Shown: one piece after another, positions 18,588-26,474 of the stretch
How the letters are laid out: each line of letters begins with the position of its first letter
Numbering within the stretch: position 1 is the stretch's first letter
From: Pseudomonadota bacterium
Lineage (GTDB): Bacteria > Pseudomonadota > Gammaproteobacteria > Steroidobacterales > Woeseiaceae
Direction of reading: 5' to 3'
DNA length: 42,396 bases
Assembly (NCBI GenBank): GCA_027621915.1
Contig: JAQCAD010000027.1
Location: forward strand, 1 to 42,396
Position numbers and translations under genes: made by a program
The notes under the pieces: model-generated
Told to the model about the DNA's origin: nothing
What the model saw: the letters and a program-made list of their open reading frames with translations, nothing else
Database searches by the model: none

Positions 18588-19313
18588 TTAACTCGGTAGG
18601 CTCAGACCGAGTTCATCCAGGACACCGGCGAGATGCGCCATCGCCTCGGTGCTTGGTCCAGGATAGTCACCGCTGATCGGGACATTGCCGATATACCCGA
18701 TGTCCTTTATGCCTGCTTCAGTGCTGTAGTACGCACCCACAGTTAGATACCTGAATCGCCTGAAGAATTCGATCAGCTTGTCATTGCCTGCCGCGGCCGT
18801 GTCCGGATAGGCGATGCTGTCGAGCAGTTCGGCAGCCTGATTACCGTTGGCGGATGAGAAAGTGGTGCCGAAATGGCTTTGGCTTTGTTGTTCGAGCCAC
18901 TCGAGGCCCCCGAGAATCAATTCGCGATCGTGTTGCTGTTGCTCATACGGCGCGCTAACCCACTCATCGATGAAGTCCGGTACGCCAACTGCACTGGCCG
19001 CCGGTGATTGGTCGTCCGCAGGCAGGATCATGTCGCAGGTTGTGGCCGCTGTTCTTAGCTGCGCATCGGTCATCGTTCTCGGCCAGGGCACGACGGGATT
19101 GATGAGGTCCGGGTCCGTGCCGTAACCAACATTGCTCGGCGTAGCCGCGACTCCGAGCAACGCTTTTTCTGCATTCGGCGCGGCCGGGATTTCGTCACCG
19201 AGGAATTTTGTGCTCGAGCTGCAACCTGTGTTGGCTGCCACCATTGTCGCAGCAAGCCATTTAATCGTCGTTCGCCGATCGACGCATGTTGGAGCTTTTC
19301 GTTCCGTCGTCAT
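18588..19313 (-). CDS. Gluconate 2-dehydrogenase subunit 3 family protein (partner of copy 2)
   Basis: This 241-residue protein has an N-terminal Tat-like motif (CVDRRTTIKWLAAT) and a lipobox-like ANTGC. The mature region shows the subunit-3 pattern AATTCDMILPADDQSP with VPDFIDEWV, and near the C-terminus RYLTVGAYYSTEAGIKDIGY. Its ATG overlaps the stop of the upstream GMC gene (ATGA), so the two subunits are translationally coupled, as expected for a heteromer. It is longer than the copy-1 partner and clearly diverged from it. Its stop lies only 9 bp from the stop of the convergent DUF1080 gene. Confidence 0.9.
   Translation of the reverse strand: MTTERKAPTCVDRRTTIKWLAATMVAANTGCSSSTKFLGDEIPAAPNAEKALLGVAATPSNVGYGTDPDLINPVVPWPRTMTDAQLRTAATTCDMILPADDQSPAASAVGVPDFIDEWVSAPYEQQQHDRELILGGLEWLEQQSQSHFGTTFSSANGNQAAELLDSIAYPDTAAAGNDKLIEFFRRFRYLTVGAYYSTEAGIKDIGYIGNVPISGDYPGPSTEAMAHLAGVLDELGLSLPS
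18590..18613. terminator. Inverted repeat at the convergent operon junction, possible bidirectional terminator
   Basis: AACTCGGT, an 8-base loop, then ACCGAGTT form a perfect 8-bp inverted repeat. It begins 12 bases after the stop of the plus-strand DUF1080 gene and lies over the last codons and stop of the minus-strand subunit-3 gene. There is no clear T-run, so intrinsic termination is uncertain. Confidence 0.45.
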
Positions 19314-21004
19314 AGCGCCCGGGTCCTCAGTTGTTCAGCGAGATAGTCGCTGCTCCGCCAGGCAAGGGCCATAATCGTGAGCGTCGGGTTCTTGTGGGCC
19401 TTCGAGGCGAACACACTGCCATCCGAAAGGAAAAGATTGTTGATATCCCACGTCTGCCCGAATTGATTGGTAACCGACGAGTCCGGGTTGTCACCCATCC
19501 GCGCAGTACCCACTTCGTGAATGATCTCTCCGCCTCTTGAAATGGATTGCTGCGGCGATGCGACGGATCCCTGGAGTCTTCCACCAAGGCGGTCAATGAT
19601 CTGGGCAGTCGTTTCTTGAAAGTGCCGCACCATCTTAAGTTCGTTTTCTGACCACTTGAAATGAAAACGCAGCGTCGGGATTCCCCACCGATCTTTAGTG
19701 TCGGGGTCGATTTCGCAGTACGACCCGGCGTTTGGAATCATTTCACCGCGACACACAAAGCTCAGAAAACTGCCATAGTAACGGCGCATGTCTTCTTTGA
19801 GCGATCGGCCATAGCCGCCTGCAAACGTTGCAACTTCGCCCAGGCCAACGCCGGGTTCCCGTCGTCCGATCGAGCCGAATTCGTAGTGATAACCGCGCTT
19901 GAAATCGAGCTCTCCACGCGCCTGTTCCTGGTATAGCCAGAACGGAATGTACATGTGCAATCCCATCGCACCGTCTTCGTTGTATGCCGGGCGATTTTCG
20001 AGCAACGGAAACTGAGCGCGCATGGCTGCACCCACTGTGTCCATCAGGTTCTGTCCAACCTGGCCGCTCGAGTTGCCGGCCCCGTCCGGGAACAATGCGC
20101 TTTTCGAGTTCAGCAGTATTCGTGCGGTCTCACCGGAACTCGCAGCAAGGACAACGGTCCGGCCCGATGCGACTTCGTGCTTGCCGGTATTCTTAGCGAT
20201 GTAGTTGACGCCATCCGCTTTGCCCTTGTCGTCGAGTCGCACCTCGTAAACCATCGCGTTGGTCATGATCGTCAGGTTGCCGGTCGCGAGTGCCATTGGG
20301 AGTAACGAGGTCGTCGATTGAAAAGCCGCACCGATTGAACAGCCACGACCGCAATCCGTTGCATAAAAACAGGCAGAACGGTCGCCGATAGGCCGCGTCA
20401 GGATCGCTCGTCGTGCCGGCACGCAGGGAATATCAAGATCGTGACATCCGGCCTGGATCAATAGCTCGCTAACGCGGGGCGCGGGTGGCTTGTGCAGGAC
20501 GCCCGGTGAAGAATCCGGGTGATTCTCGAGACCGTCGTTTCTGCCATAGACGCCAACGATTGCCTCAGTCTTGTCGTACCAGGGCGCAAGGTCGTCGTAT
20601 TCAATCGGCCAATCGACGCCGAGACCATCCCGCGTGCGCGGTTTGAAATCGTAAGGCCCCATGCGAAAAGAATTGCGTGCCCAGTGATTCGTGCGGCCAC
20701 CAAGCATGCGACTGCGCCACCACATGAATTCAGAACCTGGCGCGCTGGCATAAGGTTCGCCCGGCACTTGCCAGCCGCCATCGACGGTCGCGTCGTAAAA
20801 TCCGAATGGTTTATCCGGCGTACCTGTGCCGCGCAGCGGTGCGTCGCGCGGTGCTGCAAACATCGGCGTCTCGTCATAGGGATTGTAGTCGCGGCCGGCT
20901 TCCAGCATCAGCACACGCAGACCCTTCGAGGCGAGGACCCAGGCCGCCATGCCACCGCCCGCACCGGAGCCTACGATTACCGCGTCGTAGCGCTCGTTTT
21001 TCAC
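19310..21004 (-). CDS. GMC-type FAD-dependent sugar dehydrogenase, large subunit (copy 2)
   Basis: This 564-residue protein begins with the FAD fold DAVIVGSGAGGGMAAWVLAS near residue 7 and has LGGRTNHWARNSFRMG. A cysteine segment CFYATDCGRGCSIGA matches the gluconate/fructose/glucoside dehydrogenase branch. The C-terminal catalytic His lies in IIHEVGTARMG and the paired Asn in AHKNPTLTIMAL. It lacks a signal peptide and likely travels with its Tat-tagged subunit 3. Shared stretches with copy 1 (for example GVDWPI.Y.DLAPWYD) show common ancestry, but much of the sequence differs, so this is not a recent duplication. It starts three bases after the stop of the upstream DUF1080 gene. Confidence 0.9.
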   Translation of the reverse strand: MKNERYDAVIVGSGAGGGMAAWVLASKGLRVLMLEAGRDYNPYDETPMFAAPRDAPLRGTGTPDKPFGFYDATVDGGWQVPGEPYASAPGSEFMWWRSRMLGGRTNHWARNSFRMGPYDFKPRTRDGLGVDWPIEYDDLAPWYDKTEAIVGVYGRNDGLENHPDSSPGVLHKPPAPRVSELLIQAGCHDLDIPCVPARRAILTRPIGDRSACFYATDCGRGCSIGAAFQSTTSLLPMALATGNLTIMTNAMVYEVRLDDKGKADGVNYIAKNTGKHEVASGRTVVLAASSGETARILLNSKSALFPDGAGNSSGQVGQNLMDTVGAAMRAQFPLLENRPAYNEDGAMGLHMYIPFWLYQEQARGELDFKRGYHYEFGSIGRREPGVGLGEVATFAGGYGRSLKEDMRRYYGSFLSFVCRGEMIPNAGSYCEIDPDTKDRWGIPTLRFHFKWSENELKMVRHFQETTAQIIDRLGGRLQGSVASPQQSISRGGEIIHEVGTARMGDNPDSSVTNQFGQTWDINNLFLSDGSVFASKAHKNPTLTIMALAWRSSDYLAEQLRTRAL

Positions 21005-21007
21005 GAC

Positions 21008-21730
21008 CTAGAGTGCCCGTATCCGGATATTGCGAAACCACACTCTGTCGGTGTGATCCTGCAGGGCAATATGACCCTTACGATACCGGGCAAAGTGCTC
21101 CCAGTCGGCGAATTTTGATGCTGCCACTCTATCGGACCAGTCCCCGGAGCCGATCGTGTACTCGACAATCTTCTGCCCGTTCAGCCAGTGTTCGACATGG
21201 GCGTCCCGGACGAGCAACCGTACTTTGTTGTATTCGCCGACAGGCCGCGTGACCGGCTCAGAAGGTGGGTACAGTGCGTAACAGGCGCCCGCGCTGGTTT
21301 CCGGTAACTTGCCGTCTGCATGTTTGTCATTGTCCAGAATTTGCATCTCGATGCCGGTTTCATAAGCGACCTGCTGGTCCGCAATCTCCTGCACACCGAA
21401 GAAAATACCGCTGTTGCCACCTTCGGATATTTTCCATTCGAGCTCGAGTTCGAAGTTCTCGTATTGACCCTCCGTGATCAGGTCACCGCCGGTCATGTCT
21501 GTCGTGGATTCGTCCACATTGAGCACAATAGCGCCATCCTCGACAATCCAGGCGGATCCCGGTGTCGCTTCACCGTAGCTGCGCCAGCCCTTGAGGTCGT
21601 TCCCATTGAACAGCACGGTCCATTCCCCTGTGGCGTTTTGCGACACGCTCTCGTGCAAATATGTTTGACGAATGCAGCCGCCGAGAAACGCCAGGCAGAT
21701 AATAAACGCGGTGATATTTCTCATTGGCAT
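21008..21730 (-). CDS. DUF1080 / 3-keto-disaccharide hydrolase-type lipoprotein (copy 2)
   Basis: The frame is open further upstream. I choose ATG 21730 (or 21724) because GGAG stands nine bases before it, and the next residues form a lipoprotein signal, MRNITAFIICLAFLGGC. The product is about 240 residues. The mature domain has the DUF1080 opening WTVLFNGNDLKGWRSY, a central GGNSGIFFGVQE, EMQILDNDKH, and a C-terminal GHIALQDHTDRVWFRNIRI, which is very typical of the family. Members cleave 3-keto-glycosides. It leads the operon DUF1080-GMC-subunit 3, whose gene content mirrors the convergent plus-strand operon. Confidence 0.88.
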   Translation of the reverse strand: MPMRNITAFIICLAFLGGCIRQTYLHESVSQNATGEWTVLFNGNDLKGWRSYGEATPGSAWIVEDGAIVLNVDESTTDMTGGDLITEGQYENFELELEWKISEGGNSGIFFGVQEIADQQVAYETGIEMQILDNDKHADGKLPETSAGACYALYPPSEPVTRPVGEYNKVRLLVRDAHVEHWLNGQKIVEYTIGSGDWSDRVAASKFADWEHFARYRKGHIALQDHTDRVWFRNIRIRAL

Positions 21731-22079
21731 TTTCGGCATCTCCGACAGGCGATAACAAAGTCTATCGCGTTCCGAGAATGGACACACGGTCGCTGGCGTA
21801 ACCGGGCAGCGCATTATCATTGGATTTCCCCCGGCCTGGTGCACGATTAATGACGTAACGGGCAACTATTTTGCTGACTGCAATCAAGCTCCGCCTAACG
21901 CACAAATGCAGGATGATGAGATGGCTGCAAGACTTTGGACAGCCTTGGAAAAACCGACCGAAGACTACAGACGCTCAAATTAGGGACGACCTTTTTTGTC
22001 TGGTTGGGGGAGAAGTTGGAACGGCAGTTTTGTTGCCTGTCACGGGTTCTCGAAGCGCTTTCGTGTCTGTATACCAATA
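21731..22079. other. Intergenic stretch without a recognised gene
   Basis: The start should contain the promoter of the minus-strand DUF1080-GMC-subunit 3 operon. I found no frame resembling a known protein, no RNA gene and no clear repeat. The stretch borders two methyltransferase remnants and is part of a gene-poor scar extending to about 22927. Confidence 0.5.
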
Positions 22080-22328
22080 TTAATCAGGTGTTTCGCATTT
22101 TCGGCCGATAACACAGACCGCGGAAGGAGAAATATCATTCAGATACTCAGTCCTGATGTCTGTGAGTCCTACTGCCCGCATCGCCTCACAAATAAGACTA
22201 CCGACACGTATTGTGTCCTCGTCGTTCGCTCCCTTCATGCGTGGCTGGACGGTTAACGCGACCTGGCCCGATGGTCGCAGTCGTTTGACGAGTGTGGTGA
22301 GCGTTGCTCTTGAATTTGACCAGAACAT
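22080..22328 (-). pseudogene. C-terminal fragment of a class I SAM-dependent methyltransferase
   Basis: On the minus strand from about 22328 the frame reads FWSNSRATLTTLV, KRLRPSGQVALTVQPRMKG, then AMRAVGLTDIRTEYLN and SAVCVIGRK before a natural stop. This is the C-terminal half of a small class I methyltransferase (pattern FWPDP..L..LRRLLRPGG.VALT.QPR, then AGF..I). The AdoMet-binding N-terminal half is absent: upstream of 22328 the frame is antisense to a different fragment. The reading frame of the fragment itself is intact. Confidence 0.6.
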
Positions 22329-22655
22329 GGCGACTACCATGACCTGCACTGGCAGAAGCTCGACATGGTTCGCTGGAATAATTCCGTCTATCGAGCCTTG
22401 CGGCCTGGAGGCATATATATCGTTGCTGATCATCGCGCAGAGATCGGCTCTGGCGACAGAGACTCTGCTGAATTGCACCGAATCGATCCGGGGCTAATAA
22501 AAAGTGAGGTGCTTGCCGCTGGATTCGTATTAGTGGAAGAAGGCGATATATTTCGCAATCCGGACGATGACCACAAGCACATGATTATGGATCCTGTCGT
22601 TCGCGGACGGACTGATAGAGTTTTATTGAAATTTCGCAAACCGGATAGATCGTGA
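22326..22655 (+). pseudogene. C-terminal fragment of a COG4798-type methyltransferase
   Basis: From about 22326 the plus strand reads HGDYHDLHWQKLDMVRWNNS, then YRALRPGGIYIVADHRAE, LHRIDPGLIKSEVLAAGFVL, EEGDIFRNPDDDHKH, and ends RVLLKFRKPDRS. This matches the C-terminal half of the predicted methyltransferase family COG4798 closely (YHD..W...D...N..V...LRPGG, RNP.DDH, LKFRKP). A TGA at 22317-22319 closes the frame just upstream, and no N-terminal SAM-binding half is found. It meets the oppositely oriented fragment at the same point. Confidence 0.65.
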
Positions 22656-22927
22656 TCGATAATGATCCAATAGGCCTGCGACTTACGGAAAAAAGCCTCG
22701 TATTTTTAAGTCGTGCTAAATCATCGCTAATATTTGTAGCAAGACCGTGACAGTTTAGGAAACTGGCAACAATTCGGATCGCTGCACAAGAGTCGACCTA
22801 CGGGAATCACCACAGCTTGACGCCGAGTCTCGAGGGACCGTCTCGTATGGCAGCGGGCAACGGTCGGTGAGAACGGCCTGCGACGAGACTGGGCATTCGC
22901 TGTGGTTAGCGTAAGCGGAAAAACACG
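22656..22927. other. Gene-free stretch downstream of the methyltransferase remnants
   Basis: This is a partly AT-rich stretch between a plus-strand remnant and the 3' end of the minus-strand dppA-like gene. It contains a short inverted repeat (TGCTA...TAGCA near 22715-22742, long loop). I see no coding frame with family resemblance. Confidence 0.4.
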
Positions 22928-23782
22928 TCATGTCATGGTTGATGGGTAGACGCACGCCATCTCCAGGAACATGCTGATTTCGATGATGCTGCCCACAAAC
23001 CGCACAGTCCGGTTGTCGATCAGCTCGACGTTCGGCAAATAAGCGATGACTTCGGCGGCTTCGGCATTTTTGTAAGCCAGATCCAGGATCAATGAGCCCT
23101 TCATTCGAAATGGATTGAGTTCCCGACGACGGTCGAGTCCGGCTCTGACCTTTTCTCTGATCAGCGCCTGCGCTGCCGCCGGCATCATGGTGCGGCATGA
23201 CGAGTGGCTGTAGCTCCACTTTACAATCGCTTTCTCGATAGGGCCCACCATATCGGAAACTTCACACACGGCGGCCTCGTCCCCGCTAATCATTACTACC
23301 GGGACGCCGAAGTATCCAGCGATCAGAGCGTTTATCCCACCCTCACTCATTTCCTTTTCGTTGATCCTGATCGAGAGAAACGCTTTGCTTGATACGGTGT
23401 GAGCGACGATTCCTCCAACGTTGCTCGCCCCCGCGTGATAGCCGATAAACACCGCCGCAGCAAAACTATCGTCGATACCCTCCATCATGCCGAGAGGTCT
23501 TGGCCAGGACCTGACAAGTTGAATGTCCTGTGGAAGTTTGTCTATCAGCAGATTCAGGCCGGTACCGTGCGAGTCGCTGACAACGAATTCTGTGGCGCCT
23601 GCATCGCGCGCGCCCTCGATAGCCGCATTGACTTCTGCAGTCATGAATTCTCGAAACTGTTGGTACTCGAAGCCCTCTGGTCTCAGCTGCTCCGGGCCGG
23701 TGACACCTGCTATGCCTTCCATGTCTGCAGATACGTATACTTTTATAACGTCAGGATAGCTGCTTCGCGCCGATAAACTCAT
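22928..23782 (-). CDS. dppA: M55 family D-aminopeptidase (DppA-like)
   Basis: This 284-residue soluble protein has no signal peptide. It carries all M55 metal and catalytic residues: Asp20 and Glu22 in SADMEGIAGV, His72 in SDSHGTG, His116 in GYHAGAS, His128 in VAHTVSS, and Glu147 in SEGGINALIAG. Bacillus DppA is a zinc-dependent, self-compartmentalising decamer that releases D-amino acids such as D-Ala from short D-peptides. It lies downstream of an aminotransferase (86 bp gap) and a 2-hydroxyacid dehydrogenase on the same strand, so it likely belongs to a D-amino-acid or cell-wall-peptide salvage operon. A GGAA lies upstream of the chosen ATG. Confidence 0.9.
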   Translation of the reverse strand: MSLSARSSYPDVIKVYVSADMEGIAGVTGPEQLRPEGFEYQQFREFMTAEVNAAIEGARDAGATEFVVSDSHGTGLNLLIDKLPQDIQLVRSWPRPLGMMEGIDDSFAAAVFIGYHAGASNVGGIVAHTVSSKAFLSIRINEKEMSEGGINALIAGYFGVPVVMISGDEAAVCEVSDMVGPIEKAIVKWSYSHSSCRTMMPAAAQALIREKVRAGLDRRRELNPFRMKGSLILDLAYKNAEAAEVIAYLPNVELIDNRTVRFVGSIIEISMFLEMACVYPSTMT

Positions 23783-23868
23783 TGACTAGGGTTCCGATAT
23801 GTCGTCAACAGATTGTTCCACACAAGACATTGGCCGTCGACGACTGATATTGAGCACCAATTTTTACT

Positions 23869-25047
23869 CTAGCGCTGCGCCAGCAATTGGCGGTCGTGTT
23901 TTTCGTTTCCGAACCGATCGAAAACACTTCGAATTCTGGATATGCCCTCATAAATATCGTCGTCACGATAGTGAGCAAAACTTACGCGCAGGTAGTTGTG
24001 AAGTTGATCCTTGCTTGAAAACACAGCGCCGTCCTGGAAACCAGTCGCCAGCTCAGGCGCCATGTTCCGAAGAGGGGTAGTGTCCACCGATTGATTAAAC
24101 CTGAGCCAAAAGAAATACCCGCCTTTCGGTGGCGTCCACTCGGCGATGTCGGAGAAATGCTTTTTCAGAGCGCCATCCATCGCTTCAAGCCTGTCACGGT
24201 AGGCACGACGCAAACTTTCAATGTGCAATTTCAATGACCCGTCATTGATCGTCTGGCGGACAATATGGGAGCTGAAGTGGCTGATGCAGCCACCGCTATT
24301 TGCAAATCCGCTGGCCAGGAGCCTCTTTTTGAGTGCCACGGACGTTTGAATCCAGCCAACTCGCAGTCCGGGTGCCAGGATCTTCGAAAACGACCCGAGC
24401 GATATCACATTGCCTTTGTCGGTCATAGTGCCGTAGGCGATTGGCGGGGAATCGTAGTAGCTCAGCAGCTGATAAACTTCGTCCGCGACAACCAGAAAGT
24501 CGTGCTTGCTTGCCAGGTCAACGATCTCTCGTCGCCGAGGTTCCGTCGTACATCGTCCGCTTGGATTCTGGTAGCTCGGAATTGTATAAAAGAACGCCGG
24601 CTTGTGCGATTTGAGTTCACGATTCAGCGCATCAATGCAAGGGCCGTCCTCATCCATGGGTATACCGACGATCTTGAGGCCGTGATCGCGAAAGATCTGA
24701 AACGCCAGGAAGAAGCTGGGCTCTTCTACGAACACCGTGTCGCCGGATTTGGCAAACACCGTGGACACCATGTCGAGCCCTTGTGAGTTTCCACCGGTAA
24801 CAAACAAATTCTCAGTCCTGGCATCACTGCCGTAACCTTCCGTCAGAAAACCAGCCAGAGAATCAAGGAATCTCCCGTCTCCTTCAACTACCCCATAGTT
24901 CAGCTCAATCGATTGCGCCTTGTTAAAAAAAGTCTCGCTGGCGCGTCGTACCAGTTCTATTGGCAGGAGATCTGCAGATGGTTGGCCGATGCTGAAATTG
25001 ATCGTTCCCTCGGCGGGCTCGCTGTCAAATGTGACTATATCTCGCAT
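23869..25047 (-). CDS. PLP-dependent aminotransferase, class I/II (2-aminoadipate/MocR-type catalytic domain)
   Basis: This 392-residue fold-type I aminotransferase has Asn161 in YQNPSGR, Asp189 in ADEVYQLL, the PLP Lys222 in GSFSKILAPGLRVGW, and a C-terminal substrate Arg in LRVSFAHY. It resembles the stand-alone catalytic domain of MocR/LysN-type enzymes and lacks the GntR DNA-binding domain. The reaction moves an amino group from an amino acid to a 2-oxo acid; the substrate is not fixed by sequence. It follows the 2-hydroxyacid dehydrogenase by 12 bp and precedes dppA, which suggests sequential handling of an amino acid: release, transamination, then reduction of the keto acid. Confidence 0.88.
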   Translation of the reverse strand: MRDIVTFDSEPAEGTINFSIGQPSADLLPIELVRRASETFFNKAQSIELNYGVVEGDGRFLDSLAGFLTEGYGSDARTENLFVTGGNSQGLDMVSTVFAKSGDTVFVEEPSFFLAFQIFRDHGLKIVGIPMDEDGPCIDALNRELKSHKPAFFYTIPSYQNPSGRCTTEPRRREIVDLASKHDFLVVADEVYQLLSYYDSPPIAYGTMTDKGNVISLGSFSKILAPGLRVGWIQTSVALKKRLLASGFANSGGCISHFSSHIVRQTINDGSLKLHIESLRRAYRDRLEAMDGALKKHFSDIAEWTPPKGGYFFWLRFNQSVDTTPLRNMAPELATGFQDGAVFSSKDQLHNYLRVSFAHYRDDDIYEGISRIRSVFDRFGNEKHDRQLLAQR

Positions 25048-25059
25048 AATTTCCGTACT

Positions 25060-26043
25060 TCAGTTCAATACCTGGTGAACGTATTGGCGTACATTCTCAT
25101 GCCGGCCGTCCAGGAAGTTTCTGATATTGCGTGCTGATATGCCCCGACTTGCTGAAACTGACATGTCAGAGTTGAACGCAACATGCGGTGTCACAATCAC
25201 GTTAGATCGACCCATAAATCTGGAATTGTCAAGGTCTGGGGGTTCACCGCACAAAACGTCAAGGCCTGCTCCGGATATCTGGCCGCGATCAAGTGCGGCA
25301 ACCAGGGCGTCTTCGTCGATCAACTCGCCGCGAGCACAATTGATAAGAATTGGTTGCCGACTCATCTGCTCGAACGCATCGGCACCGATTAGGTTTCTGT
25401 TTTCCGGTGACATGCTGCAATTCAGGCTAATGACGTCGGAATTGGCAAGCAACGTCGGCAGGTCGCAGAACCGAACGCCTGCATCGTGGGTGGCGTTCGT
25501 TCCCACTTGATGATCGTGCGCCAGGATCGTCATGCCGAATCCCCTCGCTCGTTCCGCAACCGCGCGGCCGATTCGGCCGAAACCGACAATCCCCATCGTC
25601 ATGTCCCGTAGTCTGGAGAGCCCGGTCAATGATGCCGGCAGCCACAGTTTTTTCTCTTGTACTTGATAGTGATATTCGAGCAATCGTCGACACAATGTCA
25701 GCGTCATGAGCATGACATGATCGGCGACTTCGTCGGTACAGTATTCTTCGATAGCGCAGACGCTGATGTTCGCCTCCTTCGCCGCTTCCATATCAACGTT
25801 GCTATAGCCTGTACCCGCAATGGAAATAAGCTGACACCGATGTAACTCTGAAATTACACGACGTGTCAGCGGTGCCAGGTCTGTTAGAACGACATCGGCT
25901 GCGCGGCAGACGGAGATCAACAATTCCTCACTGTCCGCGCACAAAAGAGGTACAAGTTCCGTGTCAGCACCGAGAATCGCTTGCTCGACAGCCAGATCGG
26001 ACCACGCATGATCAGATACCTTTGCAATGACAATCCGAGTCAT
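25060..26043 (-). CDS. D-2-hydroxyacid dehydrogenase family protein
   Basis: The frame is open further upstream, but ATG 26043 gives a 327-residue protein of normal family length; no strong ribosome site was seen. The NAD-binding motif GFGRIG is at 154-159. The catalytic triad is Arg238 in NCARGEL, Glu267 in GEPPD and His287 in TPHVAF. The enzyme reduces 2-oxo acids to D-2-hydroxy acids, or the reverse, in the cytosol. It is first in a three-gene minus-strand operon with the aminotransferase and dppA. It diverges from the DSD1-type gene across a 431-bp region that contains a GntR-type operator. Confidence 0.88.
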   Translation of the reverse strand: MTRIVIAKVSDHAWSDLAVEQAILGADTELVPLLCADSEELLISVCRAADVVLTDLAPLTRRVISELHRCQLISIAGTGYSNVDMEAAKEANISVCAIEEYCTDEVADHVMLMTLTLCRRLLEYHYQVQEKKLWLPASLTGLSRLRDMTMGIVGFGRIGRAVAERARGFGMTILAHDHQVGTNATHDAGVRFCDLPTLLANSDVISLNCSMSPENRNLIGADAFEQMSRQPILINCARGELIDEDALVAALDRGQISGAGLDVLCGEPPDLDNSRFMGRSNVIVTPHVAFNSDMSVSASRGISARNIRNFLDGRHENVRQYVHQVLN

Positions 26044-26211
26044 TGTTGCATTTCTGATCGATGACAGGTGTGCAGTCGCGAGCGCGGAAATTCGTCGATG
26101 ACGACAAAGTCGGATTTCTCGCTGTCGCGGCGGATTGGAGTGTCCATATACGTCTAATCCTGACCAACTCGCTCTCAATGATTCTAGTTCGCCGATTGCC
26201 CGACGTGCTGC

Positions 26212-26256
26212 TTGACGGCAAATACCATGGCATGCAACATTGTATTCCAAATAACA
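26212..26256 (+). promoter_or_regulatory. Promoter-operator module, site 1 (divergent region, facing the DSD1-type gene)
   Basis: A -35 box TTGACG (26212-26217) is followed by 11 bases and then GGCATGCA (26229-26236) and AT.GTATTCCAAAT (to 26252). CAACAT lies 17 bases after the -35 box in the -10 position. The palindrome centre is at 26244/26245. Spacing is identical to two other sites in this window. It is the least symmetric of the three (TTG instead of TGG in the left arm). It points toward the gene at 26475. Confidence 0.7.
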
Positions 26257-26474
26257 AACACAAGAATTGCTCATCATAGCTGACAATTCATCCCTAAAGG
26301 GCAGGCTCGCAACGGTTTCCGGGGAGACGGTTCGGAAAATCGTAGCGCGACAACTTGCGTTCGACATAATTAAATTGGCACTGAGTTTCAGGACCTGGCA
26401 GTGCGAGGTGCGGTGTTCGAAATTGCCCGCCAATTAAATCTGGTCCGGTACATCGATTTCCAGGAAGCGAATAA
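26257..26474 (+). other. Long 5' leader between operator site 1 and the DSD1-type gene
   Basis: If transcription starts near the operator, the leader is about 220 bases. It contains a perfect 6-bp stem GCACTG (26378-26383)/CAGTGC (26399-26404) and an outer 7-bp pair AATTGGC (26373-26379)/GCCAATT (26429-26435), which cannot both form fully because they share two bases. An AGGAAG ribosome site precedes the ATG. I do not recognise a riboswitch family. The minus-strand operon must have its promoter in 26044-26474 too. Confidence 0.35.

Noticed and set aside
20519-21118. 199-codon plus-strand frame across GMC copy 2 and the DUF1080 3' end
   Set aside because: Shadow of two genes with clear motifs on the other strand.
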